Positions 38,524 to 47,782 of a stretch of 52,528 nucleotides of DNA are shown one piece after another. The notes under the pieces are model-generated. The model was given only the letters and a program-made list of their open reading frames with translations. It did not search any database and had not been told where the DNA came from. Location of the stretch: positions 1 through 52,528 of the IMG/VR virus record IMGVR_UViG_3300050821_012662. The stretch is one strand, 5' to 3'. Made by a program: the position numbers and the translations under genes. How positions within the stretch are numbered: the first letter of the stretch is position 1; each line of letters begins with the position of its first letter. Origin of the DNA: a virus.

Positions 38524-38921
38524 CGCCGGTGGTTCCTCGTCGAGCCGTCGCAGCGCCACAGCGGCCAGCAGACGTGCTTCGGCGGCCCGTTGGTGTTGTG
38601 CATCATCACGTCGTACCCGTTGCGCCACCGCGCGACGTCGCGGCGGCAGTATCGTTCCGAATGTCCGGGGCGGCCGATCCCATTAGGTCCGTTGACGCAG
38701 GCAGCGTAGCGCATCCACGTTGGATAATCGCGAATGGGCTCACGGGTCGCAGCATCAGCCGGCGCGGCGGCGAGCAGCATCGCGGCCACCGAGCCGAGCG
38801 CAACGACCCTGCCGGTCACGGCGTGGAGTCTGATAGCGAGGCCGCAGGCGAGGCACGCGCGCGGAAGCGCGGCGGGAGGCGGGTTGAAGTAGTGGGCGCA
38901 GCGGGGACAGAAGCGCGTCAC
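38520..38921 (-). CDS. Cys-rich protein with internal membrane/leader segment, 133 aa
   Basis: GTG at 38921 overlaps the endolysin stop (GTGA). CPRCAHYFNPPPAALPRACL plus AC forms an N-terminal zinc ribbon. ALGSVAAMLLAAAPADA is hydrophobic and ends with a signal-peptidase-like site. The rest has several Cys and Trp (YAACVNGPNG, VCWPLWRCDG). Function unknown; an internal leader after a zinc ribbon is odd. Confidence 0.5.
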   Translation of the reverse strand: MTRFCPRCAHYFNPPPAALPRACLACGLAIRLHAVTGRVVALGSVAAMLLAAAPADAATREPIRDYPTWMRYAACVNGPNGIGRPGHSERYCRRDVARWRNGYDVMMHNTNGPPKHVCWPLWRCDGSTRNHRR

Positions 38922-39601
38922 GCGACCGCCTCCGGCGCCGGCAGCGGCGCCCCCGGCCACCCCGCCGCGAACGCCGCGCGGTCGCCCCGGTACACGTTCA
39001 GATCCGCCTTGTTCTCGACACCCGGCATCTTGTGCGGAGCCGGTCCGGCGCCGTCCGCCGCGTACTGCAGATAGGTCCAGTGCTTCCACGGCGGCGGCAC
39101 GCTTATGTGCCGGTCCAGCTCGTCCAGCGTGCTGGCCTGCACGTTCTTGTACTGACACAGCCACAGGGGCGTGACAGCCGCCATATCGATCCACTTCTTG
39201 TCCTGCGACCCGACGTGCTCGCGAATGCGGTTGCCGCCGTACAGGGTGGCCGCGCGCCCCATCCGCTGGTTGACGCGGTCGAGCCACTCGTGCGCCTGGT
39301 CGCCAGACATGGCGTGTCGCGCGAGATCCTCGAAGTCCAGCTCGGCCTGCGTCGTCGGGCCGGGACTGAGAAGCCCGAGATAGCGCGTCACGTTCGCGGC
39401 CACGTCGTCGTCGGTCGAGAAGTCGTAGCCACCGACCAGGATGCCGCGCTTCTCGGCCTCGACGCGACGCGACGCGAAGGTGTGGTCGGTCATTCCGAGA
39501 CCCTGCGCGACCTTGAGCGAGCAGCCCCAGGCCCAGGTCGCCACGGCGTCCCAGTCCACGTCGTTGTCGTGATTGCAGTCGAACATCACCGGCGTCAGCA
39601 T
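38918..39601 (-). CDS. GH25 muramidase-type endolysin, 227 aa
   Basis: ATG at 39601 with GGGAG eight bases upstream. MLTPVMFDCNHDNDVDWDAV starts like GH25 (catalytic Asp after a beta strand), GILVGGYDFSTDDDVAANV is the second strand, and TTQAELDFEDLARHAM carries the D-x-E catalytic pair. LWLCQYKNVQ and HWTYLQYAADG are later strands. It has no leader, so it should need a holin. The best candidate for the phage lysin. Confidence 0.8.
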   Translation of the reverse strand: MLTPVMFDCNHDNDVDWDAVATWAWGCSLKVAQGLGMTDHTFASRRVEAEKRGILVGGYDFSTDDDVAANVTRYLGLLSPGPTTQAELDFEDLARHAMSGDQAHEWLDRVNQRMGRAATLYGGNRIREHVGSQDKKWIDMAAVTPLWLCQYKNVQASTLDELDRHISVPPPWKHWTYLQYAADGAGPAPHKMPGVENKADLNVYRGDRAAFAAGWPGAPLPAPEAVA

Positions 39602-39603
39602 GA

Positions 39604-39831
39604 CTACTTCTCCCTCTTGTCCGCGATCTGTTTCTCGAGTTCTGAAATCCTCGCGCGAAGCGCGACGATTTCGTCGCTGAGCGCGCTCGCCTGCGCCAGC
39701 GCGTGCGCGTGCATGGTCCACGCCATCTCGCGCTGTCTCTGGAGCGCGTCGATCAGGCGCGCGGGATCGGTCGTCCCCTGCTGAGCGAGGCAGGGAGAAG
39801 ACAGCATAAGAAATGCGACCAGAGCTCTCAT
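39604..39831 (-). CDS. Exported coiled-coil protein, 75 aa
   Basis: ATG at 39831; the signal peptide is RALVAFLMLSSPCLAQ. The mature part is one helix (DALQRQREMAWTMHAHALAQ, then DEIVALRARISELEKQIADK). It ends two bases before the endolysin start. Periplasmic coil next to the endolysin suggests a spanin-like role. Confidence 0.55.
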   Translation of the reverse strand: MRALVAFLMLSSPCLAQQGTTDPARLIDALQRQREMAWTMHAHALAQASALSDEIVALRARISELEKQIADKREK

Positions 39832-39833
39832 TC

Positions 39834-40586
39834 TCAGAATCCCTTGAGGCTGGCGACGATCGTGGCGGTCTGGACGAGTCCGCCCGACCACATCGGCGTG
39901 TAGGCCACGCTCGCGGTCGACGCGACGATCACGTAGTCCGCGGCGAGCGTCGTGCCGGACGGCACGTTGACATCGAACAGGCTCGAGAACCCCGCCGCGC
40001 CCCCGTAGCTGAAGCCCGCGCGAACCGACGCGCCGAGCACGATCTCGTTCGCCTGCGACAGAGTTCCCGTGGACAGAGACGGATTGGCCGTGCTCGCGAC
40101 CTTGTTGGTGACGTCCACCGGCGCCGAGCGCAGCAGACCGGAGATCGCCACGGCGCCCGCCGCGTTCGCGTCGCTCGCGACCGTCAGACCGTGCGTGATC
40201 GTTATGGACGTGCCGACCGGAAGTGGCGCCGAGTTCGCGACGCCCCACATCTCCACGTTCGAGAGCGAGCCTCCGTTCTCCTTGACGACGAGCACGTACG
40301 AGTTGGCGGACCCGTCGCCGATCCCGGACACCTGCGTGAGCGAGTTGCTGGAGTCGGCGAAAAACACCACGACCACGTCGCCCGCGTTGATCGCGGCGGT
40401 CGTCGTGATCACCGTGGTCGTGTTGCCGGAGCCCGACTGCGAGGCGGAGCCGAGGGAGCGGGGGGTACCGATGACAGGCTTGCTCGCGGGCGAGATGATC
40501 CCTGACATCAGTGGTCCGGGTCCGACCTGCGCGAGCGCGGGACACGCGAGCAGCAAAAACGAGAGAAGTGCGAGAGCGCGCGTCAC
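39834..40586 (-). CDS. Secreted-type virion/accessory protein, 250 aa
   Basis: The GTG at 40586 overlaps the upstream stop (GTGA). The signal peptide ALALLSFLLLACPALAQ is clear, with a lipobox-like LLAC inside it. The body is a Ser/Thr/Gly/Val-rich beta sandwich (GNTTTVITTTAAINAGDVVV, SSNSLTQVSGIGDGSANSYV). No catalytic motif. A carbohydrate-binding or capsid/tail decoration role is possible. Confidence 0.55.
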   Translation of the reverse strand: MTRALALLSFLLLACPALAQVGPGPLMSGIISPASKPVIGTPRSLGSASQSGSGNTTTVITTTAAINAGDVVVVFFADSSNSLTQVSGIGDGSANSYVLVVKENGGSLSNVEMWGVANSAPLPVGTSITITHGLTVASDANAAGAVAISGLLRSAPVDVTNKVASTANPSLSTGTLSQANEIVLGASVRAGFSYGGAAGFSSLFDVNVPSGTTLAADYVIVASTASVAYTPMWSGGLVQTATIVASLKGF

Positions 40587-41665
40587 TGGCCCGACGCCAC
40601 GCGATAGAAGTTGTTGCCGGCGATCCCCCAAACGAAAATCGAGAAGGCGTGTCCGACCACAGTGTCCAACGCGTCCCCCGTGTTCGAGCTGTTGTAGTAC
40701 TGACCACCACTGTGATTGAACGTGATGGTCCCCGCGCCCGAGATGTTCGTGATGAGAATCACGCAGCTGCCAGAGTTTACCGGCGCGTCGAACGTGAACG
40801 CACCTCCGTTCGATATGTACTGAAGAGGACGAGCTCCACAGTCCGGCGTGAATGTTCCATTCGAACCTGTCCCGTACGTTCCGCTACTGAGTGCCGTAAC
40901 ATTGGCCCCACCCGACACGGTCTGATCCGCGAGATCCAGCGCAGCTAGATGAGTAGATCCAGCCGGAAATGTCGCGCTCGTGGCACCTCCGTCTGTTCCT
41001 ACGGTGAGACCAATAGTAGACCCACCGAACGTCACGTCCAACGAATACGAGAGAGTCTTCGTCCCGTTGTTGACGCCCGTCCCCCCGTTCGCCGCGGAAA
41101 CCGGCGTCAGCAGCGCGAGATTGCCCCCCGTGCTCAGCAGTCCCGCGCCCACGCCGAGAAACGCGAGCGCGCCGAACGCCGTCCCGCTCGACTTCGTGCA
41201 CGTAACGTTCGGCACCGCGAACGTGCAGTCCCCACTCATCGTGAAGCCCGCGATGGACCCGGCCGAGTTGTACTGAATCTGCCCACTCGTGCCGCCCGCG
41301 CCGGCCGACACCGACGTAGCGAACGGCCCCACCGTGCTGCCGTTGATGTAGCCGTACAGCCCGGCGGATGTCGTCCAGAAGTCGCCGTTCGCCGGCGTCG
41401 AGGGCGGAGAGCCGGGGGGCAGATTGATGCTGGCGATGGACGCGGTAGGCGTAACGGTCGTCAGCTTTCCGAGCATGACGTCGCCGTTTCGGTTGACGGG
41501 CGCGTAGCCGAGCGCGTCCTGCTTGGCGCTGAAGAAGCTGTTCCACTGCGCGGCGGTCGGAACCTGACCGGCGATCAGGTTCGGCGTCGACTGGGCGAGT
41601 GAGTTCCCGAGCGAGGCGAGAAGCGCGACGACGGAGGCGGTCGACCTGAGCAGAGATGATCTCAC
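40583..41665 (-). CDS. Secreted-type tail fibre-like protein, 360 aa
   Basis: The GTG at 41665 overlaps the collar-gene stop (GTGA). Leader: LLRSTASVVALLASLGNSLAQ. QVPTAAQWNSFFSAKQDALG followed by APVNRNGDVMLGKL is a common phage-fibre N-terminal segment, and NGDFWTTSAGLYGYINGSTV and the Thr/Gly-rich repeats continue as fibre shaft. That fibre segment normally sits at the very N-terminus, so the leader appears added. Confidence 0.65.
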   Translation of the reverse strand: MRSSLLRSTASVVALLASLGNSLAQSTPNLIAGQVPTAAQWNSFFSAKQDALGYAPVNRNGDVMLGKLTTVTPTASIASINLPPGSPPSTPANGDFWTTSAGLYGYINGSTVGPFATSVSAGAGGTSGQIQYNSAGSIAGFTMSGDCTFAVPNVTCTKSSGTAFGALAFLGVGAGLLSTGGNLALLTPVSAANGGTGVNNGTKTLSYSLDVTFGGSTIGLTVGTDGGATSATFPAGSTHLAALDLADQTVSGGANVTALSSGTYGTGSNGTFTPDCGARPLQYISNGGAFTFDAPVNSGSCVILITNISGAGTITFNHSGGQYYNSSNTGDALDTVVGHAFSIFVWGIAGNNFYRVASGQ

Positions 41666-42711
41666 AGCCGCACCATGAAGTTGACGAAGGTGGTCGGCTG
41701 CATCTGGTTGAACGGCGTCGTGCTGCCGGTCGTGCCGAGGAAGCCGGAGGCTACGTTGGTGCTGCCGTACGCCGTGGCGCCCGTGCCGAAGTTCAGCAGG
41801 GCGATCGAGCCGGATCCGCCTCCGGTCGGCGAGCCGGACGGACCCGTGATCGTGTGCGAGTGCGAGTCCGAGTGCGAGTGCGCCACGAGCTCTCCCAGGC
41901 TCATGGTGTGCGTGTTCTCGCCCGTGGTCTGCCCCAGCGCGTACGCCGTCAGCCCGGCGCCCGCGCCCGCGCTCGCCAGCGCGCGGCCGAGAGCGAGAGG
42001 CAGAGTCATCGCCTTGTTGGCCGCGAAGTCCGTAGCCGCGCTCGCGCCGCGCCCGCCGACCACGGGCGCGTACGAGTTGGACACGTTGTTCCAGATCAGC
42101 ACGTAGAGCGCCTGCGTGTCGGCGTTCGCCCGCGTCGTGGCGCCCGAGCCGGCGCTGCCGATGCTGCCGTCGTTCAGCATCACCCAGCCGGGATCGGCCG
42201 TCGTCTTCAGCGTGGCCTTGACGTCGCCCGTCGTGAAGCCGATGAGCGAGACCTGCTGCCAGTTCGCTCCGCCCGCGTCCGGGTTCGTCGAGTTGTTGTC
42301 CACGAGCGAGAGCCAGACGTAGCCGAACGTCGCGGACGCGATCGTCGCGCCCTGCGGATAGCCGCCGACGGAGGCCGAGAACGCAGAGTCGTACTTGACG
42401 GGTCCGCCGGCCTGCTGCCACTGATTCCAGAGCGTGATCTGGTTCAGGATGCCGTTGAAGTCCTGCCCGAACGGAGGCGTGCCTCCGGCGCCGACCGGCA
42501 GAAACGTGACCGGGGGGAAGCCGTCCGTGAGGGACGCGGCGCCCGCCTGCACGCCGATCTGCGACGACTGCGGAATGGGGCGGATGTACGCGCCGCCCGC
42601 GCTGGCGCCCCACGGAATCGGGAACTTCGCCGGTATCTGCGCGTCGGTCAGCGCCGACGCGGCGGAGCAGAGGCCGAGCAGCAGAAGCAGCGCTAGTCTC
42701 AATCTTGTCAT
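41662..42711 (-). CDS. Tail fibre/collar-type protein with signal peptide, 349 aa
   Basis: ATG at 42711 with GGAGG upstream. Leader: MTRLRLALLLLLGLCSAASA. The body starts FPIPWGASAGGAYIRPIPQS, with PPFGQDFNGILNQITLWNQW typical of phage fibre N-termini. The C-terminus (VAHSHSDSHSHTITG) has the HxH repeats of tail-collar domains, where they bind metal ions, and ends MQPTTFVNFMV. It is the first fibre gene downstream of the baseplate. Confidence 0.7.
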   Translation of the reverse strand: MTRLRLALLLLLGLCSAASALTDAQIPAKFPIPWGASAGGAYIRPIPQSSQIGVQAGAASLTDGFPPVTFLPVGAGGTPPFGQDFNGILNQITLWNQWQQAGGPVKYDSAFSASVGGYPQGATIASATFGYVWLSLVDNNSTNPDAGGANWQQVSLIGFTTGDVKATLKTTADPGWVMLNDGSIGSAGSGATTRANADTQALYVLIWNNVSNSYAPVVGGRGASAATDFAANKAMTLPLALGRALASAGAGAGLTAYALGQTTGENTHTMSLGELVAHSHSDSHSHTITGPSGSPTGGGSGSIALLNFGTGATAYGSTNVASGFLGTTGSTTPFNQMQPTTFVNFMVRL

Positions 42712-42722
42712 CTGGCCTCCAG

Positions 42723-43382
42723 TCACGGCGTCACCACGGTCGCCGACACTCCCGTCGGTCTCGGCAGAACGCCCGAGTTGTTCACGATGGCCTGCTCGGC
42801 CGGCGAGAGCGGGAAGGTGAAGGTGTACGTCATCGTCATGTCCTCGCCGTCCGTCACGTAGGTGTTGCCTCGGTTCGGGAACAGCGCGAGCAGTATCGCG
42901 TTGATCGACCGAATCGAGCCGTCGGTTATGTTGGCGAGCGCCTTCGCGTATATCAGCGTGCGAAAGCTCGCGTCGTCCAGGTGGTAGTTGCTCGTGACCG
43001 GCTGTCCCGAAAAGAACGGCTGCTGCCCGAAGCCGAAGCCGGTCGGCGCGGCCTCCTCGAAGCCGAGGTAGGACTGCGAGCCCGTGACCTGCAGGACGCG
43101 CGACACGCCCACGATGCGCCCCCAGACATCGAGCCCGGGACCGACCGCCGTGGTCACGTTCCACAGGTTGTCGAAGAACAGATCCATGTTCGCGGTCTGG
43201 TCGACGCACTGGAAGAAACTCTCGATGATTCCCGCGATCGCCGCGCTGTTCGCGTACTGCGATATGATCGTGCTCCACCAGTCGAACGGCGGAATCGAGC
43301 CGATCGGGCTGAGGCCGACGACGAACGACCCGATCGCGTTGGAGCCCGCGACGGGGCGAGGAAGCGTGGGACCCGACATCAC
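42723..43382 (-). CDS. Baseplate DUF2612-type protein, 219 aa
   Basis: The GTG at 43382 overlaps the J-like gene stop (GTGA). [20 protein letters not shown] and [17 protein letters not shown], then [20 protein letters not shown] and [20 protein letters not shown], are the order of DUF2612/P2 gpI-like proteins. They join the baseplate to the fibres. Position between J and the fibre genes agrees. Confidence 0.85.
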   Translation of the reverse strand: MMSGPTLPRPVAGSNAIGSFVVGLSPIGSIPPFDWWSTIISQYANSAAIAGIIESFFQCVDQTANMDLFFDNLWNVTTAVGPGLDVWGRIVGVSRVLQVTGSQSYLGFEEAAPTGFGFGQQPFFSGQPVTSNYHLDDASFRTLIYAKALANITDGSIRSINAILLALFPNRGNTYVTDGEDMTMTYTFTFPLSPAEQAIVNNSGVLPRPTGVSATVVTP

Positions 43383-44818
43383 ACGAGAGTCAGAGACACG
43401 TTCTGCGGCGAGAAGATCGGCACCTGGTTCGCCCCCACGGACACGAGGTTCGACGCCGCGATCGCGGCGGTGATCGTCTGCGACGGCACGGTCTGCGGAT
43501 TACTCACGGTGTAGGTGCCGATCCCTCCGGTGCCGGAGACGAACGCCGTTATGGTCGTTCCAACTCCGATGACCGCCGTGCCGCTCACTCCCGTGCCGCT
43601 CGAGAGCACGTCGCCAACCGCGAGCGCGCCGGACGTCAGACTCGACACGGTGAGCGTCGCTCCTCCGATGCTGCCCGTGACCACGGCGGCGGGCGCGTTG
43701 TTGGACCCGACGCTGATCGAGATCAGATCGACCCACGACCCGAGCGCCTGAATGGGCGCCGCGTAGCGCAGCGCGTAGATGACCGAGCCGATGGCGGCGC
43801 GAGGACCGCCGTCGTCGCCGAGAAACGCCGACGATATCGCGCCCTGAATCAGCGCCAGCGCGTTGGACGGAACCTGAGCTCCGTTGACGACGCTGACCGC
43901 GTACAGGATCTGCAGGCCACTCGGTCTGTCGAACTTGATCTGGTAGGACGGCAGCGGCGGCGAGTAGCCAGAGTTGGAGTCAGCGACCGTCACGGTCGTG
44001 TTGCCGTTGAGCGCGCAGCCCGGAGCCTTCTTCGTCCAGATCGCCGTCGCGACGTCCAGATCCGCGCCCCCGACCGCCGCCACGTAGAGCGAGTGCGCGA
44101 CGAGCGTGGTGCCCCCGACCGTCGTGGTTCCGCTCGTGGTGTTCTCCGTGACGTACGCGTCCAGCACGCCGGGCACGCTCAGCACGGCGCCGCGCACGGC
44201 CGGAAGCGAGCCGAGCGAGTTGACGGCGACGGACGCCTGTCTTCGCGCCTCGAACTCCGCTCTCGTCTCCACGTCTCGTCCGGTCACGCCGGAGACGACC
44301 GAGACCGAGTCCCATCCGGGGATGGCCTGGAAGATCGAGACGCCGCTCGCGGCCGGAATCGCCGTCGGGCCGGGCACGATCGCCGAGAAGGACAGCGTGA
44401 CGTTGCCCCCCGGCCCGATGACTCCGGAGCCGGAGCACCCGTACGAGTTTCCGCTGACGTCCTGAATCAGCGCGTTGACCGATATCGTGACGCCCGGCAG
44501 ACCCGAGCACAGGATCTGCAGCACGGTCGGCTCGGACGGCAGGCGCTCGATGAAGTAGATGCGCCCTATGGCGTCCTGCATTCGGCCCTGAGCGAAGGCC
44601 GGATCTGTCTGCGTGGCGTAGTAGAGAAAGGTGTCGTTCGCGTTTCCGATGATCGCGGTCTCGCTCGTCGCGAGCTGACCCTGCGGAGTCGTCAGGCCTG
44701 GATTCAGACCACCGCCCATCGCTGCGTCGATGTCGGTCTGGCGACCCGCGAGTATCTGCGCCTCGGTCGGCGCCTGAAATCCGGCGGGGCCGAACGTGAC
44801 CGGGGGGACGGCGGTCAC
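43379..44818 (-). CDS. Baseplate J-like protein with inserted beta-domain, 479 aa
   Basis: GTG at 44818. [19 protein letters not shown] and [20 protein letters not shown] are the N-terminal gpJ pattern; [20 protein letters not shown] and [20 protein letters not shown] are its central domain. Residues about 385-455 are an inserted Gly/Thr-rich domain ([36 protein letters not shown]) also found in the sheath-like protein at 51041-52528. The gene builds the baseplate wedge. Confidence 0.85.
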   Translation of the reverse strand: MTAVPPVTFGPAGFQAPTEAQILAGRQTDIDAAMGGGLNPGLTTPQGQLATSETAIIGNANDTFLYYATQTDPAFAQGRMQDAIGRIYFIERLPSEPTVLQILCSGLPGVTISVNALIQDVSGNSYGCSGSGVIGPGGNVTLSFSAIVPGPTAIPAASGVSIFQAIPGWDSVSVVSGVTGRDVETRAEFEARRQASVAVNSLGSLPAVRGAVLSVPGVLDAYVTENTTSGTTTVGGTTLVAHSLYVAAVGGADLDVATAIWTKKAPGCALNGNTTVTVADSNSGYSPPLPSYQIKFDRPSGLQILYAVSVVNGAQVPSNALALIQGAISSAFLGDDGGPRAAIGSVIYALRYAAPIQALGSWVDLISISVGSNNAPAAVVTGSIGGATLTVSSLTSGALAVGDVLSSGTGVSGTAVIGVGTTITAFVSGTGGIGTYTVSNPQTVPSQTITAAIAASNLVSVGANQVPIFSPQNVSLTLV

Positions 44819-44819
44819 G

Positions 44820-45170
44820 TCAGAACGCCGCGACCTGCTGCTGACCCGACGACGTCGTGATCTGCACCTGTCCGGACACGACGCGGCTCTCGAACGAGGA
44901 GATCACGCATCGCGCGGCGGCCGTGTCCGGCACCGTCAGCGCGGCTGCGACGAGCTTGGCCTTGACGAGCGACAGGGGAGGCCCCTGGCCGAGTATCTGC
45001 TGCCAGTACGGCACGCCCTGCGTCGTGTCGTAATAGACCTCGCCCAGAAACGTTCGCATCGCGCTCGCCGCGTCCTGCGCGACGGAGTACGGATCGGACG
45101 CCACGGCGATGTCGCCGCTCGCGTCGATCACGAGATCCCAGGTGGTCTGGTCGAGAAGAAGAGTTCTCAT
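44820..45170 (-). CDS. Baseplate wedge gp25-like protein, 116 aa
   Basis: ATG at 45170 overlaps the upstream stop (ATGA). [20 protein letters not shown] and [20 protein letters not shown] match the gp25/lysozyme-like wedge family, with short beta strands at the C-terminus ([18 protein letters not shown]). Acts in the inner baseplate. Confidence 0.85.
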   Translation of the reverse strand: MRTLLLDQTTWDLVIDASGDIAVASDPYSVAQDAASAMRTFLGEVYYDTTQGVPYWQQILGQGPPLSLVKAKLVAAALTVPDTAAARCVISSFESRVVSGQVQITTSSGQQQVAAF

Positions 45171-45712
45171 GGCACCGCGATCGGAGTTCCGTTCCAGGTG
45201 AGAGTGGCCGAGGTGAGAGCGAGCGCGCCGAGCGACACGATGTTGATGCCGAGAGCAGTGAACTCGACATACTGCGTCGGCACGCCTCCGAACAGTCCGC
45301 CGACGTACACGCCGTCCGCGAGCGAGAAGACGCGCCGCGATCCCGGGTTGGACTGCGCCCCGGCGTTCGCCTTCACCGTCGACAGGTCGCGGTCGGCCAC
45401 GGCCATGAAGCCCACGTCGCCGACGACCGGATCGAGAATGACCGCGCCGAGCGCGGACTGCGGCCTGAAGACGAGAACGCCGAGCACCGTGCCGTGCGGA
45501 ACGGAGTTTCCCGCGCCGTCCATCTGATTCACGAGCGGCAGCACGTCCACGGTCGGCGGCGCCGCGACTCCGCCTCCGTACACCGCGAGCACCCTGACGA
45601 GCGTCATGGTCCGCGTGCGGAGCAGCGTCTGCTTGATCAGGAACGAGTGGCGATTGAAGTCGCCGACTCGGTCGGTCAGGCTCTGCTGGCCGGCGTAGGC
45701 AACGTCGCTCAT
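45167..45712 (-). CDS. Gp138-type baseplate spike protein, 181 aa
   Basis: ATG at 45712 overlaps the upstream stop (ATGA). DFNRHSFLIKQTLLRTRTMT and VDVLPLVNQMDGAGNSVPHG match the Gp138 N-terminal family. DPVVGDVGFMAVADRDLSTV and NPGSRRVFSLADGVYVGGLF continue it as the OB-fold and beta-prism start. It is the puncturing-spike/hub component. Confidence 0.85.
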   Translation of the reverse strand: MSDVAYAGQQSLTDRVGDFNRHSFLIKQTLLRTRTMTLVRVLAVYGGGVAAPPTVDVLPLVNQMDGAGNSVPHGTVLGVLVFRPQSALGAVILDPVVGDVGFMAVADRDLSTVKANAGAQSNPGSRRVFSLADGVYVGGLFGGVPTQYVEFTALGINIVSLGALALTSATLTWNGTPIAVP

Positions 45713-45918
45713 CTCACTCTCGCCCTGTCTAGAATCCTAGATCTGTCGCTCTCTGCCGCTCCGCGGCTGCTGTAGGTCTTTCCGCCAGACAAGATGTTCC
45801 AGTCGTTGTCCCCAAGATAGAACGACCCCGCCAGGAACCTTCCGGCGTCGAGCTCTTCGCGCGCGTACTTGGCGGGAGTTCTAGCGTCCAGCGCCAATTG
45901 TCCGAACCGACCAGTCAC
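45709..45918 (-). CDS. Small baseplate-region protein, 69 aa
   Basis: The GTG at 45918 overlaps the hub gene stop (GTGA). TGRFGQLALDARTPAKYARE is near the N-terminus and GDNDWNILSGGKTYSSRG in the middle. The N-terminal G-R-F-G-x-L-A-x-D is shared with the 62-residue protein at 47782-47970. Possibly a baseplate accessory or chaperone. Confidence 0.6.
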   Translation of the reverse strand: MTGRFGQLALDARTPAKYAREELDAGRFLAGSFYLGDNDWNILSGGKTYSSRGAAESDRSRILDRARVR

Positions 45919-46859
45919 GGACTCACTCTCACGAGACCCGGCAGCGTCGCGACCACGCTGCACTCCCACTTGCCGCCCGGCACGTTGGCGTCCAGATCGT
46001 ACGACAGATTCTGCACGGCCCACGTTCCGGCGGCCGGAGTCAGCGAGCTTCTCACCTGAATCTTTCCTCCCACGCCGAGCAGCCCGGCCACGAACACCGT
46101 GCGCAGCACGATGCCCGCGTTCGTGTAGGACGGATACCCGATCATGCCGCCGTCCGGCGGCGAAGCGATCAGCGGAATCAGCCCGCCTCTGCTGCCGCCC
46201 CTCGGCCATATCGCCAGGGTGCCGTTGTCGCCGCCGTTCCACTCTATCCCGGCGTCGCGAACGATCGCGGCCGCCTGCTCGCGCGCGGTGCCCGGCCAGT
46301 ACGAGGACGGAAGCTGAGTCGCCACGCCGTTGTTCTCGAACGCCCAGCCCATCTGCGTCGCGAGACCCGACAGCGCGCCGGCCGCGTCCACCGGACCTCT
46401 CAGGCTGAGCGGCGCGACAGGCGCGAGCGAGGCGTTGCGCCCGACGTTCGCGAGAACGTGAAACGGCACGCTCGGCATTCCGTCGAAGTCGCCGTACGCC
46501 TGCACGATCTCGCCGACGAAGACCGTGGACATGCCAGAGACCGCGTCGCCGGCCTCCACGATCATCCGATTCTTGTCGAACGCCATAGGCACGCTGCCCA
46601 GCGTCGACAGGTCGTTCATCATGCTCAGCGTCAGCCCGTAGATCTGCAGATGCGCAGAGCTGAACGCTCGCCCCCCGGCCTTGACGATCCGGGAGGAGAT
46701 CCTGAGACCCGACAGCTTGACCGTGTTCGTGCCGCTCTCGGCGAACGTGCGCTTCTCGAGCACGAACGTGACATCGATCAGGCGTCGGACGAAGCTGACG
46801 CCGCTCGGCGCGACTGCGACCGGAGGAGCCGGGGGGCCGACCGTCAGCGACAGGGTCAT
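45915..46859 (-). CDS. Baseplate hub-like protein, 314 aa
   Basis: ATG at 46859 overlaps the upstream stop (ATGA). SFVRRLIDVTFVLEKRTFAE and VKLSGLRISSRIVKAGGRAF at the N-terminus, VFVGEIVQAYGDFDGMPSVP in the middle and VLRTVFVAGLLGVGGKIQVR near the end fit phage hub proteins of the gp44/gpD group. It would join the tube end to the spike. Confidence 0.7.
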   Translation of the reverse strand: MTLSLTVGPPAPPVAVAPSGVSFVRRLIDVTFVLEKRTFAESGTNTVKLSGLRISSRIVKAGGRAFSSAHLQIYGLTLSMMNDLSTLGSVPMAFDKNRMIVEAGDAVSGMSTVFVGEIVQAYGDFDGMPSVPFHVLANVGRNASLAPVAPLSLRGPVDAAGALSGLATQMGWAFENNGVATQLPSSYWPGTAREQAAAIVRDAGIEWNGGDNGTLAIWPRGGSRGGLIPLIASPPDGGMIGYPSYTNAGIVLRTVFVAGLLGVGGKIQVRSSLTPAAGTWAVQNLSYDLDANVPGGKWECSVVATLPGLVRVSP

Positions 46860-47164
46860 CCCGACGGAAGCTCCGTGGCCGACAGATAGACAAGGAAGTA
46901 GCGGACGCCGAGTCCGTCGAACGTCGGGTCGCTGTCGCCCTGCGTGTCGACGAAGGCGAGATCGCCGCCGAAGCCGAGATAGACCGAGCGCACGATCCTG
47001 TTCAGGTTCTCGCAGATCGTTCCCGCGACGATCAGCGATCCGCCAACGCTCAGGTCGAGAAACAGACCGAACGCCTTCTGGTAGACGCTGATCTGGCAGT
47101 CCTGGCCGGAGAGCTGCGTCCCGACGACCTGAGAGGGGACGGGCTGAAGCGGGATGACGAGCAT
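46856..47164 (-). CDS. Baseplate plug-type protein, 102 aa
   Basis: ATG at 47164. QLSGQDCQISVYQKAFGLFL and GSLIVAGTICENLNRIVRSV followed by YLGFGGDLAFVDTQGDSDP match the small phage baseplate plug family. It is placed, as usual, between the hub and the gp53-like gene. Confidence 0.8.
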   Translation of the reverse strand: MLVIPLQPVPSQVVGTQLSGQDCQISVYQKAFGLFLDLSVGGSLIVAGTICENLNRIVRSVYLGFGGDLAFVDTQGDSDPTFDGLGVRYFLVYLSATELPSG

Positions 47165-47170
47165 CGCACT

Positions 47171-47782
47171 TCAGCCAGTGAGCAGAGGCGCGGCCATCTG
47201 CTGCTGCGTCTGCGTGGGCGTCTGCGGCAGCGCCACGCCGCCGCTCTGCGGGCTGGCGCCGCTGGGCGCCTGCGTGCCCGTGGAGCTGAACGCGGCCGTG
47301 GCCGAGAGGCGCACCTCCTGCAGGCGAACGTCGATCTGAAGGAGGCCGACGCCCTCGGTCGCGGTGCGATCGTAGTCGTAGTCCAGCACGTTCGCGTCCG
47401 CGTAGACGGTCTCCGGCGTCACGACGTCGAAGACCTGCGTCGAGCCGGCTATCGCCGCGACGGAGTCGAGCAGCGCCTGCCTGTCGGCATCCGATCCGCC
47501 AGTCGAGAACCTGACGCGCGCGTCGTACGGCGTGTCCACCTTGTCGTAGGAGGCGAAGCCGCCGCCCTCGATCGGGTAGTCCGCGATGCGCCAGCCCTGC
47601 TTGTAGCCGACCGATATCACGCTGTCGGCGACCACGACGGGCGAACCGTCCAGGAAGATGCCCCACTGCGGCGCGAACGCGCCGAGAACCGAGGCGACGA
47701 GATCGACCGCGAGCAGCGTCACCGTGTTCGCGGCGTAGCTGGACAGGGGCGGCACGCCGGGCACGTTGGGGACGTTTGGCAT
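47171..47782 (-). CDS. Baseplate protein, 203 aa
   Basis: ATG at 47782 overlaps the upstream TAA (TAATG). QWGIFLDGSPVVVADSVISV, GYKQGWRIADYPIEGGGFAS and TVYADANVLDYDYDRTATEG match baseplate proteins preceding the plug gene in related myoviruses. The tail is Gln/Pro-rich low complexity (PQTPTQTQQQMAAP). Confidence 0.7.
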   Translation of the reverse strand: MPNVPNVPGVPPLSSYAANTVTLLAVDLVASVLGAFAPQWGIFLDGSPVVVADSVISVGYKQGWRIADYPIEGGGFASYDKVDTPYDARVRFSTGGSDADRQALLDSVAAIAGSTQVFDVVTPETVYADANVLDYDYDRTATEGVGLLQIDVRLQEVRLSATAAFSSTGTQAPSGASPQSGGVALPQTPTQTQQQMAAPLLTG

